Assembly (NCBI RefSeq): GCF_003576645.1
Contig: NC_044930.1
Location: 10,544,959-10,608,958, forward strand
Origin: Ipomoea triloba
Lineage: Eukaryota; Streptophyta; Magnoliopsida; Solanales; Convolvulaceae
DNA length: 64,000 nt
Direction of reading: 5' to 3'
The notes below the pieces were generated by a model. That model had not been told where the DNA came from and ran no database searches. It saw nothing but the letters and a program-made list of their open reading frames with translations. Within the stretch, counting starts at the first letter, position 1. Each line of letters begins with the position of its first letter. Positions 34,201 through 46,530 of this stretch are shown here, piece by piece. The translations under genes were made by a program, and so were the position numbers.

Positions 34201-36951
34201 TTCTGGGCTACGCATTGAAGTCCCTTGGACAGTTCATTCTCCCAGAGCTGATTTCCCTGTTTGATAAAACGCCTAATGAGTTTGATTCATTCGACGATGT
34301 GAATGCCCTCTACGAGGGAGGCCTATCGCATGGCCCAATTCTTGAGCACATCCAGAAGAACACTCCTTTGGAGATGATCAAAGAACTCCTCCGAAGCGAT
34401 GGCGAAAAAATGTTCAAATTCCCAACCCCACAAGTTATTGCAGGTACTATACACTCACACACACATATACATACAATGTTTCTCTCTTTAACTTTCATGG
34501 TTTCTATTTTCTTCTCTCATTTTGAACCAAATTTCTGTGGTGAAATAGAGAACAAGACTGCCTGGAGAACCGACGAGGAATTCGCCAGAGAAATGTTGGC
34601 CGGAGTGAACCCTGTCAGCATTAGTCGCCTCCAAGTAACTACATTTTCACTTCCATTCTTTAATTTATGTATTAGATCAAGAATGTGAATTTTAATTTTT
34701 AACAATGCAATATAATGCCAATCTTCCAGATGTTCCCACAAAAAAGCACCCTTGACCCCAATGTCTATGGAGACCATACCTGCACTATAACCAGAGAAGA
34801 CATTGCAGATAAGTTGGATGGACTAACTGTTGAGCAGGTATATATATATATATATATACATATATAGACTAATCTATTACATAAATTTTTTTTTAGGGAA
34901 TTTGCTAAGTAAAAAATGGTTGGTTATACATACAGGCCATTGAGAGCAAGAGGTTATTCATCCTGGATCACCACGACGCGATAATGCTATATGCAAGGCG
35001 GATAAATGACAACACGGACAGGAAAATCTATGCTGCAAGGACTTTGCTCTTCTTGCTCAAGGATGGCACTTTGAGGCCGATAGCTATCGAGCTCAGCAGG
35101 CCCCATCCCGATGGCGATAAATTTGGTTGCATTAGCCAAGTCTACACTCCAGCTGAAGAGGGAATTAAGGCTACAATCTGGCAACTGGCTAAAGCCTATG
35201 CAGCAGTCAATGACTCTGGAGTTCACCAACTGATCAGCCATTGGTAAATTAATGCAATAGTAATTAAATGTTTGGGATTTTAGTTTGAATTAGTATGTAC
35301 TAACCATGCATGCCTGTACGTGTAGGTTGAATACTCATGCTGTGATTGAGCCAATTATAATTGCAACAAATCGGCAGCTAAGCTTTCTCCACCCGATTTA
35401 CAAGCTCCTGGACCCCCATTTCCGTGACACAATGCATATCAATGCTTTGGGGCGACAGCTCCTCACTAGCGCTGATGGAGTTATTGAGCAGACATGCCTT
35501 CCCGGAAAATATGCAATGGAAATGTCTGCTGTTGTGTATAAGAGCTGGGTTTTCCCAGAACATGCACTTCCTAATGACCTCCTTAAAAGGTACAAACTAA
35601 CCAAAATTTATCTTTGTTAGCCCTTAACTGCACAGTTTTTACTCTTGCTGTTGATACAAGCTCTAACTTGTAGTGAAGACGCAACTTTATTTCCTTCTAT
35701 ATTGTCACATTTCCGAGGCAGGGTGCTGGACTTGGCCCTTTACTGGCCTCCGCCTAGCAATTCCCTAGCCACTTGTTTCTGGACTTGGCCTTTGCTCAAT
35801 AGTACCACTTGTTAAATCAAGCGCTTACCACTAAACGAGGATGCAACTTTATTTTTTTATACCACAACATTTTCGAGAGGCAAAGTGTTGGGTTTGGCCC
35901 TTTACCGGCCTCTGCCTAGCAATCACCTAGCCACTTTGTGCCGGAGTTAGCCTTGGCCTTTGCCCAATGGTACCACTTGTTAGATCAAGTGTTTACCACT
36001 AAACCAAAAACTATAGCTCGTAACGAAGGTGCAATTTTATTTCTTTATACCGCTACATTTTCGAGAGGCAATATGTTAGACTAGGCCCTTCAGGCCTCAA
36101 TTTGCCCAATAATTCTCTATCTACCTGGTATTAGATTTGGCCTTTCATGGGCCTCCGGTCAATGCAATGAAATAATTGATGGGATTGAATGTTGCAGAGG
36201 AATGGCTGTGGAGGACTCGAGTTCACCATCCGGTGTACGCTTAGTGATTGAAGATTACCCATATGCGGTTGATGGGCTTGAAATATGGACAGCAATCAAG
36301 AGCTGGGTCTCTGACTACTGCAACTTCTACTACAAGGATGACTCCACGGTTTTGAACGACAAAGAGCTACAAGCCTGGTGGACCGAAACTGTACAGAAGG
36401 GGCACGAGGACAAGAAAGACGAGCCCTGGTGGCCTAAAATGACCTCTCGCCAGGTCCTAATCGAGACCTGCACAACCATCATCTGGATCTCATCAGCCCT
36501 CCACGCCGCCGTCAATTTCGGCCAATATTCCTACGCAGGCTACAACCCCTGTCGCCCAACGCTGAGCCGCAGGTTCATGCCGGAGCCCGGGACGCCCGAG
36601 TACGCGGAACTGGAAACCAACCCGGATAAGGCGTTCCTGGAAACCATCACTGCCCAGTTCCAAACCCTGCTGGGGATTTCCCTGATTGAGATCCTGTCCA
36701 GGCACGCATCCGATGAGATTTACCTTGGGCAAAGAGAGCACCCTGAGTGGACCAGTGACAAACACGTGTTGGACGCGTTTGAGAGATTTGGGAAGAAACT
36801 GGCCGCCATTGAGGACCGTATACTTGCCATGAATGATGATCAGAAGTGGAGGAACAGGACCGGGCCTGTTCAGGTCCCGTATACTTTGCTATTCCCTACA
36901 AGTGAAGGAGGGCTCACCGGAAGAGGAATTCCTAACAGCATCTCTATATAA
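31260..36951 (+). CDS. LOX-1: 9-lipoxygenase-type linoleate lipoxygenase, complete, 8 exons
   Basis: Exons: 31260-31464, 32999-33520, 34108-34443, 34549-34634, 34730-34837, 34936-35243, 35326-35589, 36198-36951. All junctions are GT-AG and the joined frame is open, giving 860 aa, the usual length of cytosolic plant 9-LOXs. An N-terminal PLAT/C2 domain ([19 protein letters not shown]) without transit peptide is followed by the catalytic domain. Iron ligands by position are H516, H521, H712, N716 and C-terminal I860 (ending [10 protein letters not shown]). It adds O2 to linoleate or linolenate. At the specificity sites it differs from the textbook: Gly564 (INALGRQ) replaces the Ala equivalent to soybean LOX-1 A542, and Cys579 (EQTCLPGK) takes the place of the usual Val (9-LOX) or Phe (13-LOX). 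Intron 7 holds tandem repeats. It is divergent from CYP74-2 and convergent with CYP74-3. Confidence 0.95.
33590..33900 (+). repeat. tandem repeat in LOX-1 intron 2
   Basis: Two imperfect units of about 115 bp share GTGTCAAATTA, CATGGG(A/C)TCATC and GTGTCCTTCGAATTGCCTTA. Confidence 0.6.
35650..36180 (+). repeat. about 170-bp tandem repeats in LOX-1 intron 7
   Basis: Three degenerate units with TTTCGAGAGGCA, GGCCCTTTAC(T/C)GGCCTC, TACCACTTGTTA(A/G)ATCAAG and TTTACCACTAAAC. Related sequence lies in LOX-2 intron 3 (about 63085-63270). Confidence 0.7.
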
Positions 36952-37092
36952 TTCTTTCTTTCCAAATATCTATGCTCTTAATCTTTGTATTCCAATAAAT
37001 TGTATGTTTAATTCTGCATATTTCTTGCTTTCCTTTTTCCTGCAATGTACTTCATCATCATTATAATAAAAAGAGGCTTTCCTTCCAAAATT

Positions 37093-37349
37093 CGCAAATA
37101 CTCTGGAATTGTGGACCATGATCATGACTGATACTTTAGTTGTGGTGAACTGATACTGCAGTTGTGTTGAAAGGGAACTACAATTACGCGGAACAGAGCC
37201 TGCTCATCCGTTCAACACAACTGTAATTTCAGACGGATGAAACGGTCTCTGTTCCGCGCAACTGCAGTTCCCTTCCAACAAAACTGCAGTATCAGTTCAA
37301 CACACAATTGCAGTATCAGTCAGAACCATGGTCCACAGTATAACGATTG
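37093..37349. mobile_element. small MULE-type element, family B
   Basis: A 9-bp direct repeat TCCAAAATT flanks it (37084-37092 and 37350-37358). Ends are CGCAAATACTCTGG... and ...CCACAGTATAACGATTG. The inside is a foldback built from ACTGATACTGCAGTTGTG units and their complement. 9-bp target duplications are typical of Mutator-like elements. Confidence 0.75.
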
Positions 37350-37359
37350 TCCAAAATTA

Positions 37360-38125
37360 CTTGACCTTACTTGTATAATTCAATTCAATGCAAATTAAAT
37401 GAATTCACCTATTAAAAAGTAAAGTCAACATTAACCAAACATTTTTCTTGTTATAATTTCTATATTGTTGTTTTTGTTGTTATTTAATTAATTAAAGCTT
37501 AATTATTTAATGTAATTAAAAAATATTTCTTTTATTTTAAATTACAAAAACCCGAACTAGTTTCTCCCCTTGCATCTGCGTGTTAATCACGGGCTCTTTC
37601 AAGTAATTTTTGTCTTTCAATCTCTCTTTTATTTCGAGGTGACACATTTGTCAACTAAAAAATTAGTTCTAGTACATAAAAAAATTAAAATATACTATGA
37701 ACTATGAAGTAAGGTTAAATAATAAAAAAGCCGAGAATGGTTGTGAATATACTCACTAAGGGTGGTTTTGTTCGAACAAGAGAATCGAAATCGGAATGAG
37801 AATCAAATACTTGTAATATTAATGGGTTTTGGTGAAAGTATTTTGCATATTTGATAACCGGGTAGAATTGGAATGGAGTTCTGTACTACCAAATTCTACG
37901 CCATCACTTTTACTTCATGATATGACAAATAAGGATTGCATATTTTCATCATGTAGGTCCCATAAAAAGTGTCTATCTCAAGAATTTGTGAGAGGGAGTA
38001 AAAGTTGGAAGTAAGAAATGAAAGTCCATATAGTATTTTTCCATTATAATGATTATCAATATTGATGTTTGGTTATGTATGACCCTATAATAGGAATAAA
38101 AGTTTTAAAAATACAAAAAAAAAAA
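37360..38125. other. AT-rich spacer 3' of LOX-1
   Basis: No coding motif seen; MITE-like debris (AAGGGTGGTTTTGTTCGAAC near 37757). Confidence 0.35.
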
Positions 38126-38129
38126 GAAG

Positions 38130-38760
38130 AGTTTTTCCCCAAAATGGTCCCTCGACTATTGCTCATTCTCAATTTTGCATTTTGACTTTCAATTGCTCCA
38201 AATGTGGTCCTCGACTTTCAAAAACTCACCCAATTCAGTCCTCCGTTACATATTTCGTCTAAACAATGTTAAAATGAAGGGCATTTTCGTCCATTTACCT
38301 ATTGTTAGCCTAATAAACATTGAGAAATAGTTGAGGACCATTTTGAGAATAGTCGATAGACCATTTTGGGAAAAACTCTTTTATTTATTTCATTTTTTAT
38401 TAATAATTAATTATTAACTATTAAGGCAGGTATAATTTATTTTGTAATGTGGACACATTATTTTTAATAATTTTAATTTAATAAACAAAAATGAAATAAA
38501 TAAAAGAGTTTTTTCCAAAATGGTCCATCGACTATTCTCAAAATGGTCCCTCAACTATTTCTCAATGATTATTAGGATAACAATAGGTAAATGGATGAAA
38601 ATGCCCTTCATTTTAACACTGATTAGACAGAATATGTAATGGAGGACCAAATTGGGTGAGTTTTTGAAAGTTGAGGGACCACATTTGGTGCAATTGAAAG
38701 TCAAAATGCAAAATTGAGAATGAGCAGTAGTTGAGGACCATTTTGGGAAAAAACTCTACA
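38130..38760. mobile_element. pair of inverted foldback elements
   Basis: Unit 1 (about 38130-38383) and unit 2 (about 38505-38757) are reverse-complement copies of each other. Each runs from GAGTTTTT(C)CC(A)AAAATGGTCC to GGACCATTTTGGG. Together they form one large palindrome around an AT-rich centre. Confidence 0.7.
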
Positions 38761-38865
38761 AAAAAAAAAAAGAAAAAAGAAGAAGACAATTGATCATAAT
38801 ATAATAACATCCAAAGCACCAAGATGAACAGAAATCTAAAAACACTAATCCAAACTTTAAAAAAT

Positions 38866-38930
38866 CATGTGGCACCCGGTTTACACTCTCACATGGAATG
38901 GAGTGGGTTCGAGCCTAAAAAAAAAAACTA
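38866..38930 (+). mobile_element. SINE fragment
   Basis: CATGTGGCACCCGGTTTAC...GGGTTCGAGCCT followed by an A run, the internal B-box region of the same SINE family. Confidence 0.55.
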
Positions 38931-39270
38931 AAAAAATCATATTACAAATAAGCTAAGATGGAACGATATTCGTTTTTTACTTAGGGAATGTAGTTTTAAT
39001 ATAATTGATGAATAGATAATCAAATTCTATATAGTTATGTTTTGAAAAGTTGTCAACCAAACAGTAACTATAATTTTAATTATCATTCCTTATGTGTAAA
39101 TTCATGATCCAAACACAGCTGAAGTAAAATATCCAAAGTATAATTGCTTGTGTAGTTAAAGTAGCATAATAACACTACCAAATACCAATGCTAATGAATT
39201 AAATCCTTGTACAATTTACTCCGTATACACTAGCATATGTGGAGGCCTGAGGGTCGAGATGTGAATATTG

Positions 39271-39332
39271 GTTTTTTTTTTTTTTTTTTTTTTTAATTGA
39301 ATACGAATATAATATTAGTTTTTTTTTTTTTT
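39271..39332. repeat. poly-T tracts
   Basis: Two T runs (39271-39294 and 39320-39332) in AT-rich DNA. Confidence 0.85.
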
Positions 39333-39664
39333 GAACAAATTTGCTTTCATACTTATTCCGTTGCCGAACATATTCTACCAATTGCAGTAAATATAAAGAT
39401 TCAATTCTTTAGCATAATAACACTACCATATGCTAAATTGTGAACACATCTCCATTCTCCACCCATGATATAACAATTACTAAACTTTTAAATTTGTACT
39501 CCGTAATAATTATGAAATGTATCCCATCTTTAAAAGGTTTCAATAATTATAAAATTAATCACGTATTTTCTTTTACTATAACCCTCAACACCAATGATGA
39601 ACCCTAATAGATGGTTGAAATTATTCCTCCATTCTTAGAGAGGATCATGTTCTCATTTGATCTT

Positions 39665-39665
<1 letters not shown>

Positions 39666-39726
<61 letters not shown>
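39666..39726. repeat. (AT)n microsatellite
   Basis: About 30 perfect AT units. Confidence 0.95.
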
Positions 39727-39733
<7 letters not shown>

Positions 39734-39795
39734 TTTTTTTACCAAAAATCTCAACCAATAATTTAATTCGTCTTCTCTTTTCACCATGAATATAA

Positions 39796-40024
39796 CGCAA
39801 ATTATACTGTGGACCGCAGTCCACAATGGATTGTGAACCGCAGCATCAAAATGACGTCGTTTGATTAATGAAAACAGATGAATGAAACGGTATCCGTTCC
39901 GCGCAACTGCAATTCCCTTTCAACACAACTGCAGTATCAGTTCAACACAACTGCAGTCCAGATGGATGAAACGGCATCCAACTGCAGTATCAACCATGAC
40001 CATGGTCCACGGTATAACAACTAA
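39796..40024. mobile_element. small MULE-type element, family B
   Basis: Flanked by the 9-bp repeat TGAATATAA (39787-39795 and 40025-40033). It begins CGCAAATTATACTGTGGACC and ends GGTCCACGGTATAACAAC. The inside again has CAACTGCAGTATCAGTTC units and the palindrome GACGTCGTTT. Confidence 0.8.
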
Positions 40025-40190
40025 TGAATATAATGTCCAACATCTTGTTTCACTTTAAGATCCCATTAATATACAAATAAAGTTTTATTTTCAACTCATT
40101 AAGTATGTAAACATTATTAATAAGTAAATTTATAGGTTGAAAATAGCATTTCTCTAATACCACAACATGACCCGTGCAGTTTAATCCCTT

Positions 40191-42665
40191 CTATGTAGAT
40201 GAAGAAGCTTTGGTTAGGGACTTGAATGTAACGGTGTAGCTGAACAAGTAATTTGAAACTTCAACAACGAATGTATCGTAACGGAGGAAAAGCTCCGCTA
40301 AGAACAGCCGTGAAAGTAGAATAATCATTTCCCTTCCCAGACACTGCTTGTCATTAGCCCCCGGAATGTCCGTCCCTTTCCCATTAGACCAGTAAACATA
40401 CTCGATCAACCTTTTCCCCTCCCCAACAAATCTATCCGGGATATACTTATCCGGGTTTTCGAAAATCTTGGGATCTTTGGTGGCGAAGGGTTGGAATCCG
40501 AATATGGTTTCTCCTTTCTTGACGAGATACGAAGCGTCGTGGCTTTGGATTATTATATCCTCTTTGGCTTTTGCGTACTGGTACCGGATTGGCGGCTCGA
40601 TCCTGAGAGCCTCCCAGATTGCGGATTCGGTCAACGGCATGTTGTTTAGCGCGTTGACCGTGATTTTCCCGCCTTCTCTCTCCACCGCGCGGCGGATCTC
40701 CTCCGCCAGGTGGCGGTGGAGGGCCTCGCCGGCGGAGCCGACGTGCTTGAGGAGCTCGGGGAGGAAGAACTTGAAGGCGGCGTAGGAGTTGAAGCAGACG
40801 AAGAAGACGAAGTTGTGGCAGGCCTCGTCTCTTTTGAGGCCGGCCTTCTCGGCGTCGTCGAGGAGGGGTCCGAGGTTGTTGTGGAAAGCGTCGTACATTT
40901 TGTCGTAGTGGGATTTTACTAGGAAAAACGGGATGGGAAACGTGTGGAGAAACAAGTCCTCGATGAAACCCGGGAGCCATTTGAGTCCCAACGAGGTAAC
41001 CGGCGCGATCTGCGGGAGTAGCCATTTGGTGACCAAGTTACCCGCGTTGGCCCCGAGTTTTGTATCGGCCGGCTTGACATCATTGCAGTACAATCGAAAC
41101 AAGAACTCAAACGCCTTGACATCGTTAACGTTGTTGAAGTTAGACTCGCCTTTCTTACCCAACTCTCCCTCGATTTGCGCGAATATGTCGTCTGTTACAC
41201 TGGAGAACAGCGGTAGAAACCTGTTGACACTGAAATTTTATTAAATATATTTATTTTTGAATATTTAGGCTAACTGAAAAGGTAGCTGAAAGCTGAAAAG
41301 TTATAAGTTCGAAGCTGAAATCTGAAAAACTGTTATGCTTAAAAGTGTTTGGTAAAATTAACTTTTTGATAAGTTGATAAATGTAAAAAGACTAAAAATG
41401 ACATCTTCATACAATTTAAATAATTTTAAATTTAAATAAGTTTGTTTATATATTAAAATATAAAATAATGAAATCAATATATTTAAATAAAATATAAAGT
41501 AAGAACATATATTTGAAAATATATAAAGTAAAAAAAAATATTTATAATTCATAAGATTAGTTCATACAAAAATTAATGTTCAAACATAAATATCAAACTG
41601 AAATTACAACCAAACATAATGAAAAAAAACGTCAAAAAGGTTTTAATTGAAAGGGGTAAAGGATGTCATTTATTTAAAATAATAAGGATAAAGATGGAAA
41701 AAAGTTAAAAAGCTACTAGCTTATTTTGAAAATCTACCCCAAATAGCGTTTCAAAATAAGCTCTTATTTTAAGCTACTAGCTTATTTTGAGAACATTACC
41801 AAACAGAGCTTATAACTTATTAGTAGTTTAAAATAAGCTATAAGCTCCTAAATAAGCTCTGCCAAACAGAGCCTAGTATATTTGAATAGATTTTGAATAA
41901 TATTGATATTATCTAATTTGTTAATTAGATAATATCAAAAAAGTTTGAACGTATCAAAACTCTTTATCCTATAACTATAAATAGGACATTTTATTTCTAT
42001 GTATTCATCCTAGGAAAAATCATAGAAATAGATTTGAAGCTTATTTAGACATAAAAATAAAAGCCCCATGATCTTAAATGTAAAAATTCCTTGCCTATCA
42101 TGTTGATCCAAACCTCCTGAAGATCAAGCCATTTGAAATCCGGAGGTCCCAAGCAGCTTGTACCCATACCCACACCCATATTGATATATTACATGTAACA
42201 TGAATTTTGAATTCAATATATATATTCAAAATTTCTTTGTTCACAAAACCTGTGGTGCAATTTGGCGAGGGTGCGGAGGAACAGGGCCTTGAGGGTGGCG
42301 TGTTTGGGCTCGGAGGGGTCGAGGAAGGAGCAGACGCGGTGGCCGCCGGTGAATTTGGTGGACGCCATGTACGTGCCTTGGAAAATGTCTCGTTTCTCCA
42401 CCTTGGAGACGTCGAAAAGGATGGGGAAGCTGACAGCGTCGACTAGGGCAACAACCTTGGAGTTTTTGGCCATGAACGGACCAGGTGGCATGTTGCATCT
42501 AAAAACAGTGGATTTATACTTCTCCATTCGGGTTCTGAAATACCGGTCAACTCCTAGGTTGTAGAAGAAATCGTAGCGATCCTTAATCGCCCCGAAGAAT
42601 GGTAATCCATAGCCGCCGGGGATTTCCCGCAGCGGGAGGTTCTTTTGAGAGGAAGCAGACGACAT
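40191..42665 (-). CDS. CYP74-3: allene oxide synthase-type CYP74, split by a retroelement insertion
   Basis: Two open segments, 42665-42250 and 41220-40191, together encode 481 aa with the same blocks as CYP74-2: PPGPF, AOS-type Phe (ILFDV) and Ser (YMAST), FNSYAAF I-helix, WEALR, and NDKQCLGR with the haem cysteine. Between them lie 1029 bp consisting of an LTR-like insertion plus a 5-bp target duplication. The break is exactly AG|GTTTTG ... CAACAG|GTTT, so splicing it out would restore an uninterrupted frame; without splicing the frame stops soon after the insertion begins. There are no other stops in either half, which suggests either a recent insertion or retained function. CYP74C genes are normally intronless. 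It is divergent from LOX-2 (13 kb away) and convergent with LOX-1. Confidence 0.85.
41222..42245 (-). mobile_element. probable solo LTR inserted in CYP74-3
   Basis: The insertion starts TGTTGACAC, ends GTTCACA and is flanked by AAACC (41217-41221 and 42246-42250), the 5-bp duplication and TG...CA ends of LTR elements. Minus the nested MITE it is about 414 bp and carries CTATAAATAGGAC (plus strand, about 41975). No internal retroelement coding remains, hence a solo LTR. Alternatively an 8-bp repeat AAACCTGT can be read at both ends, which would suit a hAT element. The TG/CA ends favour the LTR. Confidence 0.65.
41266..41875. mobile_element. MITE nested in the CYP74-3 insertion
   Basis: Closely related to 19512-20165 (AAGGTAGCTGAAAGCTGAAA, AGTGTTTGGTAAAATTA, TAAGCTCCTAAATAAGCTC). 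It splits the LTR-like sequence into about 44 and 370 bp. Confidence 0.7.
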
Positions 42666-42770
42666 TTTCAGAAGAAATTAAATGTAATTCTTTTGGTTTA
42701 ATTTTGGGGGGATATGCTCCGGAAATGAATAACAATGATGCACTATATATGATTACAGTAGAATACTAGA

Positions 42771-42777
42771 ATTTATA
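42771..42777 (-). promoter_or_regulatory. CYP74-3 TATA box
   Basis: TATAAAT on the minus strand, in the shared context GCTATAAATTCTA, 106 bp from the ATG. Confidence 0.6.
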
Positions 42778-42784
42778 GCAATTC

Positions 42785-43445
42785 AGTCGTAAGAGGTGTT
42801 AATCAGGCTAGCTAGTTTGTTCACTTTCGGGCTAGTCTTATCCACGGTTAAGTTTGTCCATTCGAGTTAATTGATTTTTTGATTGGGTTTAAATTTTTTG
42901 ACAATAACCCTAAAACATTGACGAGCTTATCGACAGTCCTAACGAATTTTTTTTACATTTTTAAATTAACATCTAGCGTGGAATTAAAATGTTTGATAAA
43001 ATTAGTTGTTGAATAAACTACTAAGGGGGTGTTTGGCTAATAGCTTAAATCGGATTGATTTAGCGGATTTGATTAGCTGATCGATAGCATTAGCTAGTTG
43101 CAGAAAGATTTTTCGTAAATTAGTTGTTAACCGATATTTGATTATATGCAAAATGACCTCTAAAGGTATAATTTATTTTCTCAAAAAGCTTATTGAAAAG
43201 CTGCTTTGAGCAACTTTTTGAATTTTAGCGTTTAGGAGCAATAATTTATTAAAAAAAGCTGATTAACCAAACACTCATATTGGTTGTTTAACCAAGTCAA
43301 ACAGTCAATAGTGGTCAAACAAGCCAATATTAGCTGATAAGCTAACTATGTTACCAAAATGCATGGCCTTAAATGTAAAAAAAAGACATCAAATGATAAA
43401 CGAAGATATTAATGAATGGAATAGATGATCTCATTTTTGTAGTGT
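42785..43445. other. spacer with MITE debris
   Basis: GGGGTGTTTGGCTAATAGC near 43025 and matching GGTTGTTTAACCAAGTC near 43282 suggest a short inverted-repeat element; no gene. Confidence 0.35.
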
Positions 43446-43449
43446 GTTA

Positions 43450-44565
43450 ATTCTAGAAATAGTCGTTTGACTATTGGCATTTATCCATTTTTATCAATGA
43501 CTTTTAATTAGACCATAAATGATCCACTGACTATTGACCTTTACCAATTTAATCATCGACTTTCAATTTGACCATAAATGGTCTCTGAGCATTGATTTTG
43601 TTCCAAATTTGATCCTCAAATTATATATCTATTTAGTAAACATTAAATTTAAGGGCAATAATGTAAAAATTGGCTTGTTGTTGAGATGTGCATGCACATT
43701 GAGTTCATAAACTTAATACATTAGTGAAAGGGTTATAGGGCAACGCACTTGACCTACGGAGCTCGGAGCTCGGAGCTCACTAGTTTATTTTCTGACCTCA
43801 ATAGTGCATTTCCCGACCATAGTGTACTTCCCGAGCATAATGCACTTGGCGACCATAACGCACTTCCTGAGTATAATGCACTTACCGAGCATACCTACTT
43901 GCCGGTCTCAATATTAGTAGACCCCCCTACCCCCTCCCCCCGGTCTCATTATTATTAGACTTTCCTAGTCTCATTATCATATTAGACCTCTCGATCTCCA
44001 AGCACTCCCTCACATGTAAAATCTCTAAGGACACTTGGCAAACATAACCTCACCACCGAATCTACCTAGGACACATGGAGAGCATGCTGAGCACCCGGCA
44101 TGTGTCCCCTTTTCACCTCAATATATAGGACATTAATTGCACCGTACCTTTGGGGGGACTTTTGGCTCCCAACCTACATCACTCTACTTGGAGCTAAGAC
44201 TCCCGACCTAACGTGGCCGGGTCTTTAATTACTTTCCCGATCACGCCAACCACCTCTATTAATCTTCCTAACCATATATTTTCACCTATTATAATAGAGT
44301 TCTCAGTCACATTTACCCTACCCGAAACAATTTACTCTATCAATTGGGTTCATTATTAGTGGAAATGTGAAGAACCAAAATTTTACATTATTACCCTTAA
44401 ATTTAATGTTTACTAATGGATATTTAACTGAATGACCAAATTTAGAATAAAATCAATAGCCAATGGACCATTTATGGTCATTGTGAAAGTCGATGATGAA
44501 AACTGGTAAAGGTCAATAATCAATGAACCATTTATGGTTCAATTGAAAGTCAGGGATAAATGCGC
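43450..44565. mobile_element. terminal-inverted-repeat element, non-coding
   Basis: The left arm (GACCATAAATGATCCACTGA, about 43513) is mirrored by the right arm (AATGGACCATTTATGGTC, about 44463). The centre (43740-44340) is richer in C and has repeated GCACTT(C/A)CCGA(G/C)CATA units. No frame. Confidence 0.55.
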
Positions 44566-44569
44566 GCAC

Positions 44570-45004
44570 ACAAACACAAATGAGACCACATCTTCTCGTG
44601 GGTCTCGCGAAACCCTTCATAAATGCACATAGACTAGGTTATATGCAATATAATTCGCCTAGCATGAATGCACAAAAGCTACCCTGTGTGCATTTTGTGT
44701 AGTAACTTGTGTTCATTTACGAAGGGTCTCACAGGACTCATGGGAATAGGTGGATGCACTTGAGTATTAGCATATATATATAAAGTCCTGATCATATGAG
44801 AGCCACTACGCATGTGAGAACTTGTGGACAAATTCAAACCATTGATATGCAAGATCTAATGGATGGGAAATCAAGTAAAAAATGAGTAGGGTCATTTTCA
44901 TAAATATTATAAATTTTTAAAATGAGCTGGATCATTTTCATAAATATTATAATTTTTTTTTTATATTTTCAACCGTAAGATCTACTAGATCAATAGATGT
45001 CAAA
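44570..45004. other. spacer, no gene seen
   Basis: AT-rich, with GTGCATTTTGTGTAG and GTCTCGCGAAACCC-type motifs and no coding signal. Confidence 0.35.
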
Positions 45005-45701
45005 GCTACCCTGTGTGCATTTTTTTTGTTTTTTTGTTTTTTGTTTTTTTGTTTTTTGTTTTTTTTTTTCGTTTAGAAGTTCACTCTAGAGTTTAGTAGT
45101 TATTGTTTGCCTTTAGAGTACTAGCAATAATAATATAAAGTAGACCGTGCAACAATATTAAGTGATCTTAACGTTATCATTAATTGCACTTACAACCCGT
45201 TTGGTTGGAGGGAAGTATAATTCCACTCTCATCTAATTTCGAAGGCAAGCAAATTCTGTCGTTTGGTTGGAGGGAATTATAATTTCGCGGAGTTACAATA
45301 ACACGGTACCAAATATCAAAACAACACCCACTCTTAAAGAAACTGCCAAATAATAAATATACCAAAATAAATAATAACCATTAGATCTAACAAAATCAAT
45401 AGCCGTGTGTGTATGTGTGTGTGTGTGTGTGTGTGTTTTGGATCAAATAAGAACTCATGCCTAAGAGAGAACTAGGAACCAATTAGAGTTGTTTATCTAA
45501 AAATATCTAACGGCTTTAAAGCAGAGAGATAGAGAAAAAATACGGTGACATTTTTGTAAATAACTTGATCTTTAAGTGCAACTAATAACACTATTGAGTG
45601 CACTTAATAATACCATAGAGTGCATCCCATGATACATATGATACATATAAGTGCAATGAATTTGTCTACTTTTTTTTAATGGTTTAGTTTAGTTTAATGG
45701 T

Positions 45702-45733
<32 letters not shown>

Positions 45734-46000
45734 TTTTGTTTTGTTTTTTTTTTTGTTCACTCTAGAGTTTAGTAGTTATTGTTTTCCTTTAAAGTACATC
45801 TAGCAATAATAGTATAAAGTACACCGAGCAACAATATTAAGTGATCATAATGTTATCATTAATTGCATCGAATGTGAAATATATTGCACTTACAGCCTGT
45901 TTGGTTGGAGGAAATTAGAATTTCACTCTCATCTAATTTCAAAAACAAACAAATTCTTTCAATTCGTTTGGTTGGAGGGAATTATAATCACGCGGAATTG
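45005..46000 (+). repeat. direct duplication of about 250-300 bp
   Basis: 45078-45300 recurs with divergence at 45755-46000. Shared blocks are GTTCACTCTAGAGTTTAGTA, CAACAATATTAAGTGATC, TTATCATTAATTGCA and GTTTGGTTGGAGGGAATTAT. Each copy is preceded by T-rich GTTTTTTGTTTT runs. A (GT)n run lies at 45411-45435. Confidence 0.7.
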
Positions 46001-46530
46001 CAATTCTCTCATTTTCATGAAATTAGAATCACATGTCTCCCCCTAGTATTTCAATTCTGCATTGGTTGCGAAGAAAAAGACACCATTGAGACAAATTACC
46101 CTTCTTCTCTTTTCTAACTTTAAAAAGATACCTTTGAGACAAAATTATCCTTCTATGATATTTTTTTTGGATATAAGCATTTAAAAAATTTAACATTTTA
46201 TTTAATTTTTTAACATTTTATTATGTTTAACTAAGTTGTGTACTTTTATTTTTATGAAGTTTTTTAAATGTGAGCTTGTGAAGTTTAATGTTGGATGGTT
46301 AAGTAAATTTTGGGAGCTATTAAATATGTTCTAGCGATACAAGTCCAAATAACAATAACAATTGCATTGCATTATAATTTTGACACATTATAATTTTAGT
46401 ACAAATTTACTTGAGAAGAAGAAGTTTTGAAAGTACCCTAATTTTCGGAAGAAAAAGAAACTCATTTATAATTAGGTAATATTTATCGCCGATAATTATG
46501 ACATAAATAATTATTTTTGTAATATTTCTA

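Noticed and set aside
41218..42254. hAT element with 8-bp duplication AAACCTGT in CYP74-3
   Set aside because: The TG...CA ends with a 5-bp duplication fit an LTR better; no hAT-like terminal inverted repeats were seen. Not fully excluded.
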